DNA from: an uncultured Bacteroidales bacterium
Lineage (GTDB): Bacteria; Bacteroidota; Bacteroidia; Bacteroidales; UBA932
Length of the DNA: 33,283 bases
Direction: 5' to 3'
NCBI GenBank assembly: GCA_900316045.1
Contig: ONBM01000030.1
Location: 1 to 33,283 of the forward strand
A model generated the notes under the pieces. It did not search any database and was not told the DNA's origin. It saw only the letters and a list, made by a program, of their open reading frames with translations. Both the position numbers and the translations under genes were made by a program. Below, piece after piece: positions 7,602 through 15,130 of the stretch (the first letter of the stretch is position 1; every line of letters begins with the position of its first letter).

Positions 7602-8707
7602 CTATTGATGCTGATTGACTTGGTGGAAATTCCGAAGGGCGGTGAGGAGAGTAGTTTCGAAGATATCTCGCTCATTGTCGGTCAGGAAACCGACTTCAAT
7701 CGGAACCTTGAAGAGACGTTCCTTCAATTTGTCAGGGATCTTTTTGTAATCCATTATCCTCTGGCAATCTTTTTCCGTGGTAGCCACGACTGCCGTAGGA
7801 TTTTCCTTGACCGAATGCATGATTTTATTGATGTGTAATTGTCACTGAGATAGCTTCTAAGAGGAGTGTCTTTGGCGATGCCGGAGAACAAAATCAGATG
7901 CTTGGAGTAGGAATACCTTGGGTCGGCCTGCTCATAAACGGGTTCCAGAGGCTTGTAATTAATGGACGTGAAAAGCAATGTCTTGCTTCTTCCCTCTTTA
8001 TCGATTCCCGTGCACGTCTCGGGATTGAAATCTCTGATGCCTAATTTCTCAGCCCATTGGAGCCTCTCTTCATCAGACACGAAAACAGGGCACTTCGTGA
8101 CTATCAGGATGTCAGCGCAGATTAGCCTCTCGGGTAAATCCCTAAGCCTGCCAAAAGGCAGCAGATTGTCTTTATAGGTAGGTCTGTTATAATCTACGAG
8201 TATTATTTTGTAATAAGAGTCAAGAGACCGGTACTGGAACGAATCGTCCAAGACTATGATGTCAGATTTCCGAATTTCCACGTTAGCGCAGCTACGTGCC
8301 CTCTTGTACGTCTTCAGTTTCTCAGGATGGCAGAGCAGGTCGCATCCCTCAACTCTTTTCCGGTCCACAGCCACCACGACGCTAGGGAATTTTTTCTTTA
8401 TCTGGAGAGCCTCGTCGCCATATTCATTGACATTACCATCCCTAGAAACCAGCTGGAATCCACCGCTCATGCGCTTGTGTCCCCTGGAAAGCTCTGCGAT
8501 ATTGCTGTACGCCCAGTCATCGGAATGGAGGAGGAGACGGAGTATCATCTCGGTGTGGGGGGTCTTGCCCGTACCGCCTGCGGTGATATTACCCACGCAG
8601 ATAGTAGGCACTTCGCAAGTGCTTACTTTGAATATGCCCTTGTCGTACAGAAAATGCCTCAGCTTGAGCGTAAAATAATATGGTGCAAGAATGACCTTCT
8701 CCAGCAT
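7602..8707 (-). pseudogene. lpxK: Tetraacyldisaccharide 4'-kinase, frameshifted with an internal deletion
   Basis: LpxK phosphorylates the lipid A precursor at the inner membrane. The first frame (ATG at 8707, stop at 7754) has the membrane-proximal N terminus, a P-loop GNITAGGTGKT (39-49), DDSFQYR (154-160) and YKDNLLPFGRLRD. After LSDNYT near 7845 the family pattern is lost. It resumes in another frame as HINKIMHSVKENPTAVVATT, then TEKD and IPIEV-like residues, ending at 7602. Roughly 15-20 residues, including the conserved DHH/DHY box, are missing at the junction. In addition, the histidine of the D-D-x-F-Q-H motif is tyrosine here (Y159). It is either a real lesion or an assembly deletion. 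If real, the 317-aa product from the first frame would lack the C-terminal lobe. Confidence 0.8.
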
Positions 8708-8713
8708 AGGTCG

Positions 8714-8721
8714 CAAAGATA
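8714..8721 (-). promoter_or_regulatory. Promoter -7 element of lpxK
   Basis: TATCTTTG on the minus strand is an exact match to the Bacteroidota TAnnTTTG element. It ends only 6 nt before the chosen ATG (8707), so transcription would start at or next to the start codon, giving a nearly leaderless message. This supports ATG 8707 over the upstream ATG at 8743. Confidence 0.65.
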
Positions 8722-8774
8722 CAAAAAAATAGGGAAAAACCACATTTTCACATCAGCATGACGCACTTTGGAAA

Positions 8775-9812
8775 CTATTTTATTCCGTAGACATTAGAAT
8801 TTTCCTCAATCGCGCTGCTCCCCCACCGCTCGGCAATATATTCAAGTGTTTCAACCACCTTGTCAGGGTCATTTTCCGTAACCAGCCTCATTCTGACATC
8901 CTTGAAATCCGGAAGCCCTTTGAAATAGCAGGAAAGATGGCGGCGCATCTCATACACCCCCCTAGGCACGCCCTTCATCTGCACGGAAAGAGCGAAATGG
9001 CGTTTTGCGAGATCCACCCTCTCCCGAACCCCCAGCGGCGGAAGCTCCTCCCCTGTCTCCATGAAATGCTTTATTTCCTTGAATATCCAAGGGTGCCCGA
9101 ATGAAGCCCTCGCCACCATTATCCCATCGACGCCATATTCGTCAAACGCTGCCTTTGCCTTGCGAGCCGAAGTTATGTCCCCATTGCCTATTATAGGAAT
9201 ATGCATGCGAGGGTTCCGCTTCACCTCGCCGATGAGCGACCAATCCGCCTCCCCTTTGTACATCTGGCAACGAGTCCGTCCATGAATTGTCAGAGCCTGG
9301 ATGCCGGCATCCTGAAGCCTCTCAGCCAGCTCGACGATGATTTTGCTCTTGTCGTCCCATCCCAGGCGAGTCTTCACGGTCACCGGCTTGCGAACGGCTT
9401 CGACTATGCGCTTAGTAATCATGACCATCTTGTCCGGCTCGCGCATCATTCCCGAGCCGGCCCCCCTTATGGCTATCTTGCTGACAGGACAGCCGAAATT
9501 GATGTCTATCAGGTCAGCCCCATGACCTCCGGCAATCTCATCGGCGTGATCGGCCATCTTGGCAGCCTCCACCATGGCATCGGGATCGCTGCCATATATC
9601 TGTATCCCGATTGGCGCTTCCTCATCGTAGGTTCTCAGTTTGTCAATAGCCTTTTTCGCATCCCTTATCAGGCCCTCGGCAGGCACGAATTCCGTATATA
9701 CCATGTCCGCGCCCAGGTCGCGGCATATCCCCCTGAAGGATGCGTCTGTAACATCCTCCATCGGCGCAAGCAGCACAGGCTTGTCTCCCAATTGAATCGA
9801 CCCTATATTCAT
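8775..9812 (-). CDS. dusB: tRNA-dihydrouridine synthase, DusB-like
   Basis: This FMN enzyme reduces specific uridines of tRNA to dihydrouridine. The 345-aa protein opens with the FMN-barrel pattern VLLAPMEDVTDASFR and contains the catalytic Cys108 in INFGCPVSK with the nearby lysine. It also shows GAGSGMMREP, VKTRLGWD, the HGRTRCQMYKGEADW box and IPIIGNGDI for phosphate binding, and ends with a helical tRNA-binding domain. I chose ATG 9812 rather than 9830 because family proteins start close to the first strand. It is divergent from pfkA and followed at 63 nt by the lpxK promoter on the same strand. The length is normal and nothing is missing. Confidence 0.92.
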   Translation of the reverse strand: MNIGSIQLGDKPVLLAPMEDVTDASFRGICRDLGADMVYTEFVPAEGLIRDAKKAIDKLRTYDEEAPIGIQIYGSDPDAMVEAAKMADHADEIAGGHGADLIDINFGCPVSKIAIRGAGSGMMREPDKMVMITKRIVEAVRKPVTVKTRLGWDDKSKIIVELAERLQDAGIQALTIHGRTRCQMYKGEADWSLIGEVKRNPRMHIPIIGNGDITSARKAKAAFDEYGVDGIMVARASFGHPWIFKEIKHFMETGEELPPLGVRERVDLAKRHFALSVQMKGVPRGVYEMRRHLSCYFKGLPDFKDVRMRLVTENDPDKVVETLEYIAERWGSSAIEENSNVYGIK

Positions 9813-9902
9813 GATGAAAAAATGGAGCAATCACTCTCGCTTAAGCCGGAACAGCATCCATTATATTATAAATGGCACCACAGTTGCGGACTATTTTTCT
9901 GG

Positions 9903-9910
9903 CAAAATTA
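9903..9910 (-). promoter_or_regulatory. Probable dusB promoter -7 element
   Basis: TAATTTTG on the minus strand matches TAnnTTTG and would give a leader of about 85 nt. It lies one base from the plus-strand pfkA -7 element, so the two promoters collide. No good -33 element is visible. Confidence 0.45.
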
Positions 9911-9911
9911 G

Positions 9912-9919
9912 TATTTTTG
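9912..9919 (+). promoter_or_regulatory. pfkA promoter -7 element
   Basis: TATTTTTG fits TAnnTTTG, 24 nt before the pfkA ATG, and predicts a leader of under 20 nt. It supports the ATG at 9944 over in-frame codons upstream. Confidence 0.55.
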
Positions 9920-9943
9920 CAACACTTATTATTATACCTTGTT

Positions 9944-10924
9944 ATGAAAGAGATAAAGACTATCGGCGTACTGACTTCCGGAGGCGATGCTCCAGGAATG
10001 AATGCTGCCATCAGAGCCGTCACCCGCACGGCTATCTACAACGGATGGAAAGTTATGGGAATATATCGCGGCTACGAAGGGCTGATAGCCGGCGATTTCA
10101 AAGAACTCACGACCGAGAGCGTCAGCAACACAATACAGAGAGGCGGAACCATATTGAAGACTGCCCGAAGCCAGGAATTCATGACTGCCGAGGGCAGGCA
10201 GAAATCTTTTGACAACCTCGTGAAATTCGGAGTGGATGCCTTGATCGTCATCGGCGGCAACGGGTCTCTGGCCGGAGCCCAGGATTTCGCAAGGGAGTAC
10301 GACATTCCTATCATAGGCCTGCCGGGAACGATAGACAATGACCTTTACGGCACAGACAGCACGATTGGGTACGATACCGCCCTGAACACCATCGTGGAGT
10401 GCGTGGATAAAATACGCGACACCGCTACCTCGCACGACAGGATATTCTTCGTGGAAGTGATGGGGCGCGACGCAGGCTTCCTGGCGCAGAACAGCGCTAT
10501 TGCCGTAGGGGCAGAGGCCGCCATCATTCCGGAAGACAAGACGGACATCGACCAGCTGGAGCAATTCATCAATCATGGCAAGCGAAAGAGCAAGAATAGC
10601 TCGATTGTCATCGTCTCCGAAAGCCCGAAAGACGGCGGCGCAATGCACTACGCCGAAAGGGTGCGCAAGGAATATCCTCAGTACGACGTGCGCGTCACCA
10701 TCCTGGGCCACCTGCAGAGAGGAGGCTCGCCTTCCGCAGAGGACAGGATACTGGCAAGCCGGCTGGGATACGCCTCCATCGAGGCCCTGCTAGAGGGCCA
10801 GAGGAACATCATGATAGGCATACAGAACGGCCAGGTGGTGTACGTCCCTATCGACAAAGCCATAAAGAAAGACAAGCCAATCGATCGCGAGCTGATAAAC
10901 GTTCTCGCCGTGCTTTCGATTTAG
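9944..10924 (+). CDS. pfkA: ATP-dependent 6-phosphofructokinase
   Basis: This enzyme phosphorylates fructose 6-phosphate to the 1,6-bisphosphate in glycolysis. The 326-aa protein has the nucleotide-binding start [20 protein letters not shown], the GGNGSLAGA loop, the catalytic GTIDND (T129, D131), the substrate box [14 protein letters not shown] and the late [15 protein letters not shown] motif. The glycine before TIDND and the GGNGS loop fit the ATP-using type rather than the pyrophosphate type. I chose ATG 9944 (MKEIKTIG) because 24 extra upstream codons overlap the promoter and are not protein-like. The length matches bacterial PfkA. It stands alone, followed at once by the rplM promoter. 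Confidence 0.95.
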   Translation: MKEIKTIGVLTSGGDAPGMNAAIRAVTRTAIYNGWKVMGIYRGYEGLIAGDFKELTTESVSNTIQRGGTILKTARSQEFMTAEGRQKSFDNLVKFGVDALIVIGGNGSLAGAQDFAREYDIPIIGLPGTIDNDLYGTDSTIGYDTALNTIVECVDKIRDTATSHDRIFFVEVMGRDAGFLAQNSAIAVGAEAAIIPEDKTDIDQLEQFINHGKRKSKNSSIVIVSESPKDGGAMHYAERVRKEYPQYDVRVTILGHLQRGGSPSAEDRILASRLGYASIEALLEGQRNIMIGIQNGQVVYVPIDKAIKKDKPIDRELINVLAVLSI

Positions 10925-10956
10925 TTTGCCAGACTCGAAAATATTTACTATCTTTG
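10925..10956 (+). promoter_or_regulatory. Promoter of the rplM-rpsI operon
   Basis: TTTG at 10925-10928, a 20-nt spacer and TATCTTTG at 10949-10956 match the full Bacteroidota promoter consensus. The TTTG overlaps the pfkA stop region, so the ribosomal operon is promoted from the very end of pfkA. Confidence 0.8.
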
Positions 10957-10991
10957 CGACCCCTATTTTGTGTAGGGATCGCAAATTTTTT
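10957..10991 (+). ncRNA. Leader hairpin plus T-run before rplM, candidate ribosomal-protein leader
   Basis: CGACCCCTA (10957-10965) pairs with TAGGGATCG (10973-10981) with one mismatch, and at DNA level the arms extend into the promoter TTTG. The hairpin is followed by CAAA and six T residues (10986-10991), the shape of an intrinsic terminator placed before the coding region. This suggests attenuation of the ribosomal operon, perhaps by L13. Ribosomal-protein leader motifs upstream of L13 have, as I recall, been proposed for Bacteroidia; I cannot align to them here. Confidence 0.5.
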
Positions 10992-11017
10992 ATGTTAAAC
11001 CATTAAAGATCAAGACA

Positions 11018-11470
11018 GTGGACACACTTAGCTACAAAACGGCATCGCTCAATAAGGCGACCGTAAACAAAGGTTGGGTCGTGATCGATGCCACGGATCA
11101 GGAACTCGGACGCCTTGCATCAAGGCTCGCTCTCGTCCTTCGCGGAAAGAACAAGCCTGGTTACACTCCTCACGTGGACTGCGGTGACAATGTCATCGTG
11201 GTTAACGCCGAGAAAGTAATCCTGAAAGGCAAGAAGATGACTGAACGCGTTTACACTCGTTACACGGGCTACCCTGGCGGACAGCGTTTCACGACTCCGA
11301 AGGAGATCCTTCAGAGGAGACCTGCCGAACTAGTAAGGAGAGCTGTCAAAGGCATGCTCCCTAAAACTCGTCTTGGCGACCAGATTCTCAAGAACCTGCA
11401 CGTTTACGCAGGCCCTGAGCATCCTCACCAGGCACAGAATCCTAAAGTTATTAAGTTGAACGAAATCTAA
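11018..11470 (+). CDS. rplM: 50S ribosomal protein L13 (uL13)
   Basis: L13 is an early-assembly 23S rRNA-binding protein. The 150-aa product starts at a GTG ([20 protein letters not shown] read with Met), as usual for Bacteroidales L13. It contains [42 protein letters not shown] and [14 protein letters not shown], then the [13 protein letters not shown] tail. No ATG gives this conserved N terminus, so the GTG at 11018 is well supported. It is followed 8 nt later by rpsI, the near-universal L13-S9 pair. Codon use is strongly biased, as in highly expressed genes. Confidence 0.97.
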   Translation: MDTLSYKTASLNKATVNKGWVVIDATDQELGRLASRLALVLRGKNKPGYTPHVDCGDNVIVVNAEKVILKGKKMTERVYTRYTGYPGGQRFTTPKEILQRRPAELVRRAVKGMLPKTRLGDQILKNLHVYAGPEHPHQAQNPKVIKLNEI

Positions 11471-11478
11471 CACAGCAA

Positions 11479-11868
11479 ATGGAACAAAAAAACGCCCTTG
11501 GAAGACGTAAATCAGCCGTCGCTCGTGTTTATCTTGCGCCCGGGAAAGGCAACGTCACGATCAACAATCGTCCTCTGAATGAGTATTTCAAGCAGGAGAA
11601 CCTTGTTTACATCGTGAACCAGCCATTCGTGGTCACCAAGACAGAAGGTCAGTTTGACGTGAAGGTTAACATCGTAGGCGGAGGCACGAAAGGCCAGGCA
11701 GAAGCTATAAGGCTTGGGATTTCACGCGCTCTGAGCAATCTCGACAGAGAGGCTTACCGCGCTGCCCTTAAGGCAGAAGGCTTCCTCACCCGCGATTCTC
11801 GCGAAGTCGAGAGAAAGAAACCTGGTCAGCCTGGCGCACGTGCTCACTTCCAATTCAGCAAACGTTAA
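11479..11868 (+). CDS. rpsI: 30S ribosomal protein S9 (uS9)
   Basis: S9 sits in the 30S head with its C-terminal tail reaching the P-site tRNA. The 129-aa protein shows [19 protein letters not shown], the [16 protein letters not shown] segment, [20 protein letters not shown], and the C-terminal [20 protein letters not shown] followed by KR, which is the conserved tail. The length is normal for the family. It lies 8 nt after rplM in the same operon. Confidence 0.97.
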   Translation: MEQKNALGRRKSAVARVYLAPGKGNVTINNRPLNEYFKQENLVYIVNQPFVVTKTEGQFDVKVNIVGGGTKGQAEAIRLGISRALSNLDREAYRAALKAEGFLTRDSREVERKKPGQPGARAHFQFSKR

Positions 11869-12104
11869 TATTGCTGAGCTGATTTATGTCAAAGCACGGT
11901 CCGCTCGAAGAAACTCTGCTGACTTCGGCATATTCATAGGAATATTTTTCCTTCGAATTGCGAACTACCGCAGAGTTGACGGAACCGCGGAAAATTTCGG
12001 AGACTGGCAATGCCACTGCTCCGGGATTGAAGAAAAGAGTCTGAAAGGTCCAACGGCAAACGACCTCGAAGAAAAAGTTTAAAAACTTAAAAATTAACAT
12101 TACA
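11869..12104 (+). promoter_or_regulatory. rpsI-rpsB spacer, possible S2 leader
   Basis: This 236-nt gap within a cluster that is otherwise tightly packed has no gene. AACTCTGC (11912-11919) can pair with GCAGAGTT (11970-11977), while TCGAAG (11905-11910) can pair with CTTCGA (11951-11956); the two helices are interleaved, so they would form a pseudoknot or compete. A small TGGC/GCCA hairpin follows near 12005. No exact TAnnTTTG promoter is present (nearest is TATTTTTC near 11944). A regulatory leader for rpsB-tsf is an inference. Confidence 0.35.
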
Positions 12105-13022
12105 ATGCCAAGAACAAATTTCCAAGAACTTCTTGATGCACGCGTGCATTTCGGACATTTGGCAAGGAAATGGAACCCTAAGATGGCTCCTTTCATCTTC
12201 GGCCAGAAAAATGGAATACACATCATAGACTTGCACAAGACCATCGTCGCAATAGACGAGGCTGCCGATGCTATGAAAGAGCTTGCCCGCTCAGGTCGCA
12301 AGATTCTCTTCGTAGCTACGAAGAAACAGGCTAAAGAGCTTGTTTCTGAAAAGGCGACGGCAGTCAACATGCCATCGATAACCGAGCGCTGGGCAGGCGG
12401 TATGCTCACCAACTTCCCGACAGTGCGCAAGGCTATCAAGAAAATGAACACCATCGATAAGATGAAAGAGGACGGCACCTACGAGAAACTCGCTAAGAGA
12501 GAGCGTCTGCAGGTGGACCGTCAAAGGGCTAAGCTCGAGAAGAACCTCGGTTCCATCAAGGACATGAGCCGCCTTCCATCGGCACTATTCGTCGTTGACA
12601 TCCAGAAGGAAGCCAACGCCGTCAAAGAGGCTAACCGCCTCAACATTCCGGTATTCGCAATGGTTGACACATGCTGCGATCCTACCCACATTGATTATGT
12701 GATACCGGCAAATGACGACGCAGTAGAGTCTATTCAGTTAATAATGAATATTCTCTGCCAGGCAATCCAGGAAGGTCTGGACGAAAGGAAGATGGAGAAA
12801 GAAAAAGAGGAGACTGAGGAGAATGCAGAGGGAGAGGCTCTCTCCAATCCTACAGGGAAGAAGCTTCGCGCTCGCAAGACTGCAAAGCCTGTTGACGTTG
12901 AGGCAGAGGCCGCAGAAGAGGATGCTCCGAAAGACGAGCCAAAAGCACCTAAGGCTGAAGAGCCAGAGGCTCCTGCAGCACCGGTGGCCGAAAGCCAGGC
13001 AGAGGAACCAAAAGCTGAATGA
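12105..13022 (+). CDS. rpsB: 30S ribosomal protein S2 (uS2) with long charged tail
   Basis: S2 binds late to the 30S subunit on the solvent side. The 305-aa protein has the core motifs ARVHFGHLARKWNPKMAPFI, HIIDLHKT, FVATKKQAKELV, ERWAGGMLTNFPTV and IPVFAMVDTCCDP. After about residue 230 comes an Ala/Glu/Pro/Lys-rich tail (for example EEDAPKDEPKAPKAEEPEA) that is not part of the S2 fold. Many Bacteroidota S2 proteins have a tail, but this one is low-complexity and about 70 residues long. It is paired with tsf, 24 nt downstream, as in most bacteria. Confidence 0.96.
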   Translation: MPRTNFQELLDARVHFGHLARKWNPKMAPFIFGQKNGIHIIDLHKTIVAIDEAADAMKELARSGRKILFVATKKQAKELVSEKATAVNMPSITERWAGGMLTNFPTVRKAIKKMNTIDKMKEDGTYEKLAKRERLQVDRQRAKLEKNLGSIKDMSRLPSALFVVDIQKEANAVKEANRLNIPVFAMVDTCCDPTHIDYVIPANDDAVESIQLIMNILCQAIQEGLDERKMEKEKEETEENAEGEALSNPTGKKLRARKTAKPVDVEAEAAEEDAPKDEPKAPKAEEPEAPAAPVAESQAEEPKAE

Positions 13023-13046
13023 TTTTTTTATAAAGGAGAACGAAAA

Positions 13047-13880
13047 ATGGCAATTTCCGCACAAGACGTAATGAAATTACGCAAAATGACGCAGGCCGGA
13101 ATGATGGACTGCAAAAAAGCACTTGAAGAAGCCAACGGAGATTTCGACAAAGCCGTCGAGATCATTCGCGAGAAAGGTAAGCTCGTGGCTGCCAAAAGAG
13201 CAGATCGTGAGACTACCGAAGGTGCGGTTCGCATTCGCATAGAAGGGAACAAGGCAATCATCGTATGCTTAGGCTGCGAGACCGACTTCGTTTCCGCGAC
13301 TGACAACTTCAAGAGCCTTGCAGACGAAATCGCCGACGCTGCCATTAAGAACTTCCCTGCAGACCTCGATGCCCTCAAAGCATGCAAATGCTCTAACGGA
13401 CATACCGTCGAGGAAGAAATCTCCGCTCTCACTGGCAAAACTGGAGAGAAGCTGGTTCTCGCTTATTACGACCATCTTGAGGCTCCATACATTTCACAAT
13501 ATGTTCACAACAACAATAAAGTTGGATCAATCGTAGCTTTCAACAAGGAAGTTTCAGCAGAGATTGGCAAGAACGTCGCACAGCAGGTAACTGCAATGAG
13601 CCCTGTTTCCGTTTCTGCCGACGATTGCCCTAAGGATGCCGTCGAGAAAGAATTGGAGATGTACAAGCAGCAGATCGCTGAGGATCCGAAGATGGCCGGC
13701 AAGCCAGAGGCTATGCTAGAGAATATAGCCAAAGGCAAGCTGAACAAGTACTTCAAAGAAAGGACTCTTCTGGCTCAGGAATTCATCTGGGACAACAAGC
13801 TCAGCGTCGCCGATTACATCAAGGCCGGTGACAAAGATGCGACAGTAACTGCATTCAGAAGGTTCTCTTTAAGCGACTAA
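13047..13880 (+). CDS. tsf: Translation elongation factor Ts
   Basis: EF-Ts exchanges GDP on EF-Tu. The 277-aa protein has the N-terminal UBA-like domain with VMKLRKMTQAGMMDCKKAL and the adjacent ANGDFDKAVEIIREKG. The EF-Tu contact motif is ETDFV (in CLGCETDFVSATDNF), followed by two core subdomains and a C-terminal helix region ending in TVTAFRRFSLSD. The start follows AAAGGAG at a normal distance. It is the last gene of the ribosomal cluster, with hairpins in the downstream gap. Confidence 0.96.
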   Translation: MAISAQDVMKLRKMTQAGMMDCKKALEEANGDFDKAVEIIREKGKLVAAKRADRETTEGAVRIRIEGNKAIIVCLGCETDFVSATDNFKSLADEIADAAIKNFPADLDALKACKCSNGHTVEEEISALTGKTGEKLVLAYYDHLEAPYISQYVHNNNKVGSIVAFNKEVSAEIGKNVAQQVTAMSPVSVSADDCPKDAVEKELEMYKQQIAEDPKMAGKPEAMLENIAKGKLNKYFKERTLLAQEFIWDNKLSVADYIKAGDKDATVTAFRRFSLSD

Positions 13881-13957
13881 GCTTTATAAGCTCTTGATAT
13901 TCAGGCAGACGCACCATGCGATCTACCTTTTTTGCGTCCTGTCCAGGGCATAAAAAA

Positions 13958-13990
13958 GGGATCGTTAAAAATCACTTCTTAATCGATCCC
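13958..13990. terminator. Hairpin between tsf and the cyclophilin gene, probable terminator
   Basis: A 7-bp stem GGGATCG/CGATCCC with a 19-nt loop. Read on the minus strand, it is followed by TTTTTT and could end the cyclophilin transcript; on the plus strand, a run of eight T residues begins 18 nt later. It is a probable, possibly bidirectional, terminator with a weak stem. Confidence 0.5.
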
Positions 13991-14000
13991 CGTAATAGAT

Positions 14001-14054
14001 GAATAGAGTTTTTTTTCAAGAAGAATAGAGCTTGCATCACTGCATGCTCTATTC
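14001..14054. other. Long hairpin with a competing upstream arm
   Basis: GAATAGAGCTTGCA (14023-14036) pairs with the arm at 14041-14054 (13 of 14 positions) around a 4-nt loop. A second copy of GAATAGAG at 14001-14008, just before eight T residues, could pair with the same 3' arm. The rest of the gap to 14180 holds no gene. It does have a 5-codon ORF (ATGAAAAAACTTGCATAA) from 14080, preceded by CTAAAACTTTACCT, a string that resembles leaders of Bacteroidota outer-membrane genes. Confidence 0.4.
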
Positions 14055-14180
14055 GCAATTCTAACCTAAAACTTTACCTATGAAAAAACTTGCATAAAGG
14101 TAGTATTTTGTTTTTAATAAACCAATTCGTTGCATGATAAATTGGCCAAAATTGCAGAAAACATAGTCAAAAATACCGAA

Positions 14181-14948
14181 TTAATTGTTTTTGGAATTTT
14201 CATCAGTTGATTTTTCCTCTACTTTTGGCGCTGATTTCTCATCAAGTTTTATCTGCTTGATGACTACATCGTGCAACGGCCTGTCTTTATTGTCGGTAGC
14301 GACCTGGGCTATGCGGTCGATGACATCCAGTCCTTCGATGGTCTCGCCGAACACTGTGTATTCACCATCTAGCGGAGCGCAAGCCACAGGATCCTGCACA
14401 ATGTAGAACTGAGAGCCAGAAGACTCCTTCTTCGGATTGGCAGCATCTCCACGCCTAGCGGCTGCAAGAGCGCCCTTCTTGTGTTTGTATTCTGGAACGA
14501 ACTCAGCCGGAATAGTGTATCCTGGGCCTCCTTGGCCATATTTAGCGACTGCGGCTGCCGATGTGTCGCGAGTGTAAGGGTCTCCGCCTTGGATCATGAA
14601 TCTATTGATCACGCGGTGGAACAGCAGACCATCATAATAACCAGAAAGAGCCAGCTTCGCAAAATTCTCGCGATGTTTTGGCGTCTTGCCGTAGAGTTTA
14701 ACCTTGATTGTTCCCATGTCAGTGACGATGTCGAAAATCGGTTCGTCTGGCAGATTCTGTAGAGTAGTCATAGCTTCTTTTTCTTTTTGTTCTTTCTGAG
14801 CTTTTGCGATTGAGTCTTGGCGAGCCTGCTCGATGGCGGCTCCCTCGGCTGCTTTCTGTTGCGCCTTCTTAGCGCCGTTGTTGCATCCTGCTGCTATCAG
14901 AGCAATTGCAGCAATGCTGAGAGCGATGGTGGTGATTGAATGTTTCAT
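14181..14948 (-). CDS. Cyclophilin-type peptidyl-prolyl isomerase lipoprotein
   Basis: This enzyme speeds cis-trans isomerisation of prolyl bonds during folding of envelope proteins. The 255-aa protein has a lipoprotein signal with Cys22 (LIAAGC) and then NNGAKK, with no acidic export signal, so a periplasm-facing position is likely. A charged Ala/Gln/Lys-rich linker covers about 28-65. The cyclophilin domain at about 72-240 has LFHRVINRFMIQGGD (catalytic arginine), AAARRGD, SGSQFYIVQD and YTVFGETIEGLDVID. The C terminus is a short charged tail. It is divergent from purL, with a leader containing REP-like hairpins. Confidence 0.93.
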   Translation of the reverse strand: MKHSITTIALSIAAIALIAAGCNNGAKKAQQKAAEGAAIEQARQDSIAKAQKEQKEKEAMTTLQNLPDEPIFDIVTDMGTIKVKLYGKTPKHRENFAKLALSGYYDGLLFHRVINRFMIQGGDPYTRDTSAAAVAKYGQGGPGYTIPAEFVPEYKHKKGALAAARRGDAANPKKESSGSQFYIVQDPVACAPLDGEYTVFGETIEGLDVIDRIAQVATDNKDRPLHDVVIKQIKLDEKSAPKVEEKSTDENSKNN

Positions 14949-14984
14949 AATAGCATATTGAATATAACATGTTCATTTACCTGG

Positions 14985-15043
14985 ATCCTGAATCAAGTTC
15001 AGGATGACGTGGGGGGTCGTTCCGGATGACGGTAAGTCGTCAT
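14985..15043. repeat. REP-like palindromes plus one inverted copy of the satellite monomer
   Basis: ATCCTGAA-TCAAG-TTCAGGAT (14985-15005) is a perfect hairpin of the dispersed intergenic type. Positions 15009-15030 then match the reverse complement of the main monomer of the 26168-26714 array at 20 of 22 bases. A second hairpin ATGACG/CGTCAT occupies 15026-15043. All of this would be in the 5' leader of the cyclophilin transcript. Confidence 0.75.
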
Positions 15044-15046
15044 GTT

Positions 15047-15078
15047 CAAAGATAGTCATTTGGGGTGAATTTCAATTG
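15047..15078 (-). promoter_or_regulatory. Promoter of the cyclophilin gene
   Basis: TATCTTTG at 15054-15047 on the minus strand is an exact -7 element, with ATTG (15076-15073) about 18 nt upstream as a partial -33. The predicted leader is about 90 nt. Confidence 0.6.
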
Positions 15079-15106
15079 CTATTCTCCGTTGAAAAGCATA
15101 ATTTTG
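15075..15106 (+). promoter_or_regulatory. Promoter of purL
   Basis: TAATTTTG (15099-15106) is an exact -7 element with ATTG (15075-15078) 20 nt upstream. The -33 shares the palindrome CAATTG (15073-15078) with the divergent cyclophilin promoter. The purL ATG is 25 nt after the -7 element. Confidence 0.6.
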
Positions 15107-15130
15107 TGAATTAAACGGAAGCATCCAGAA

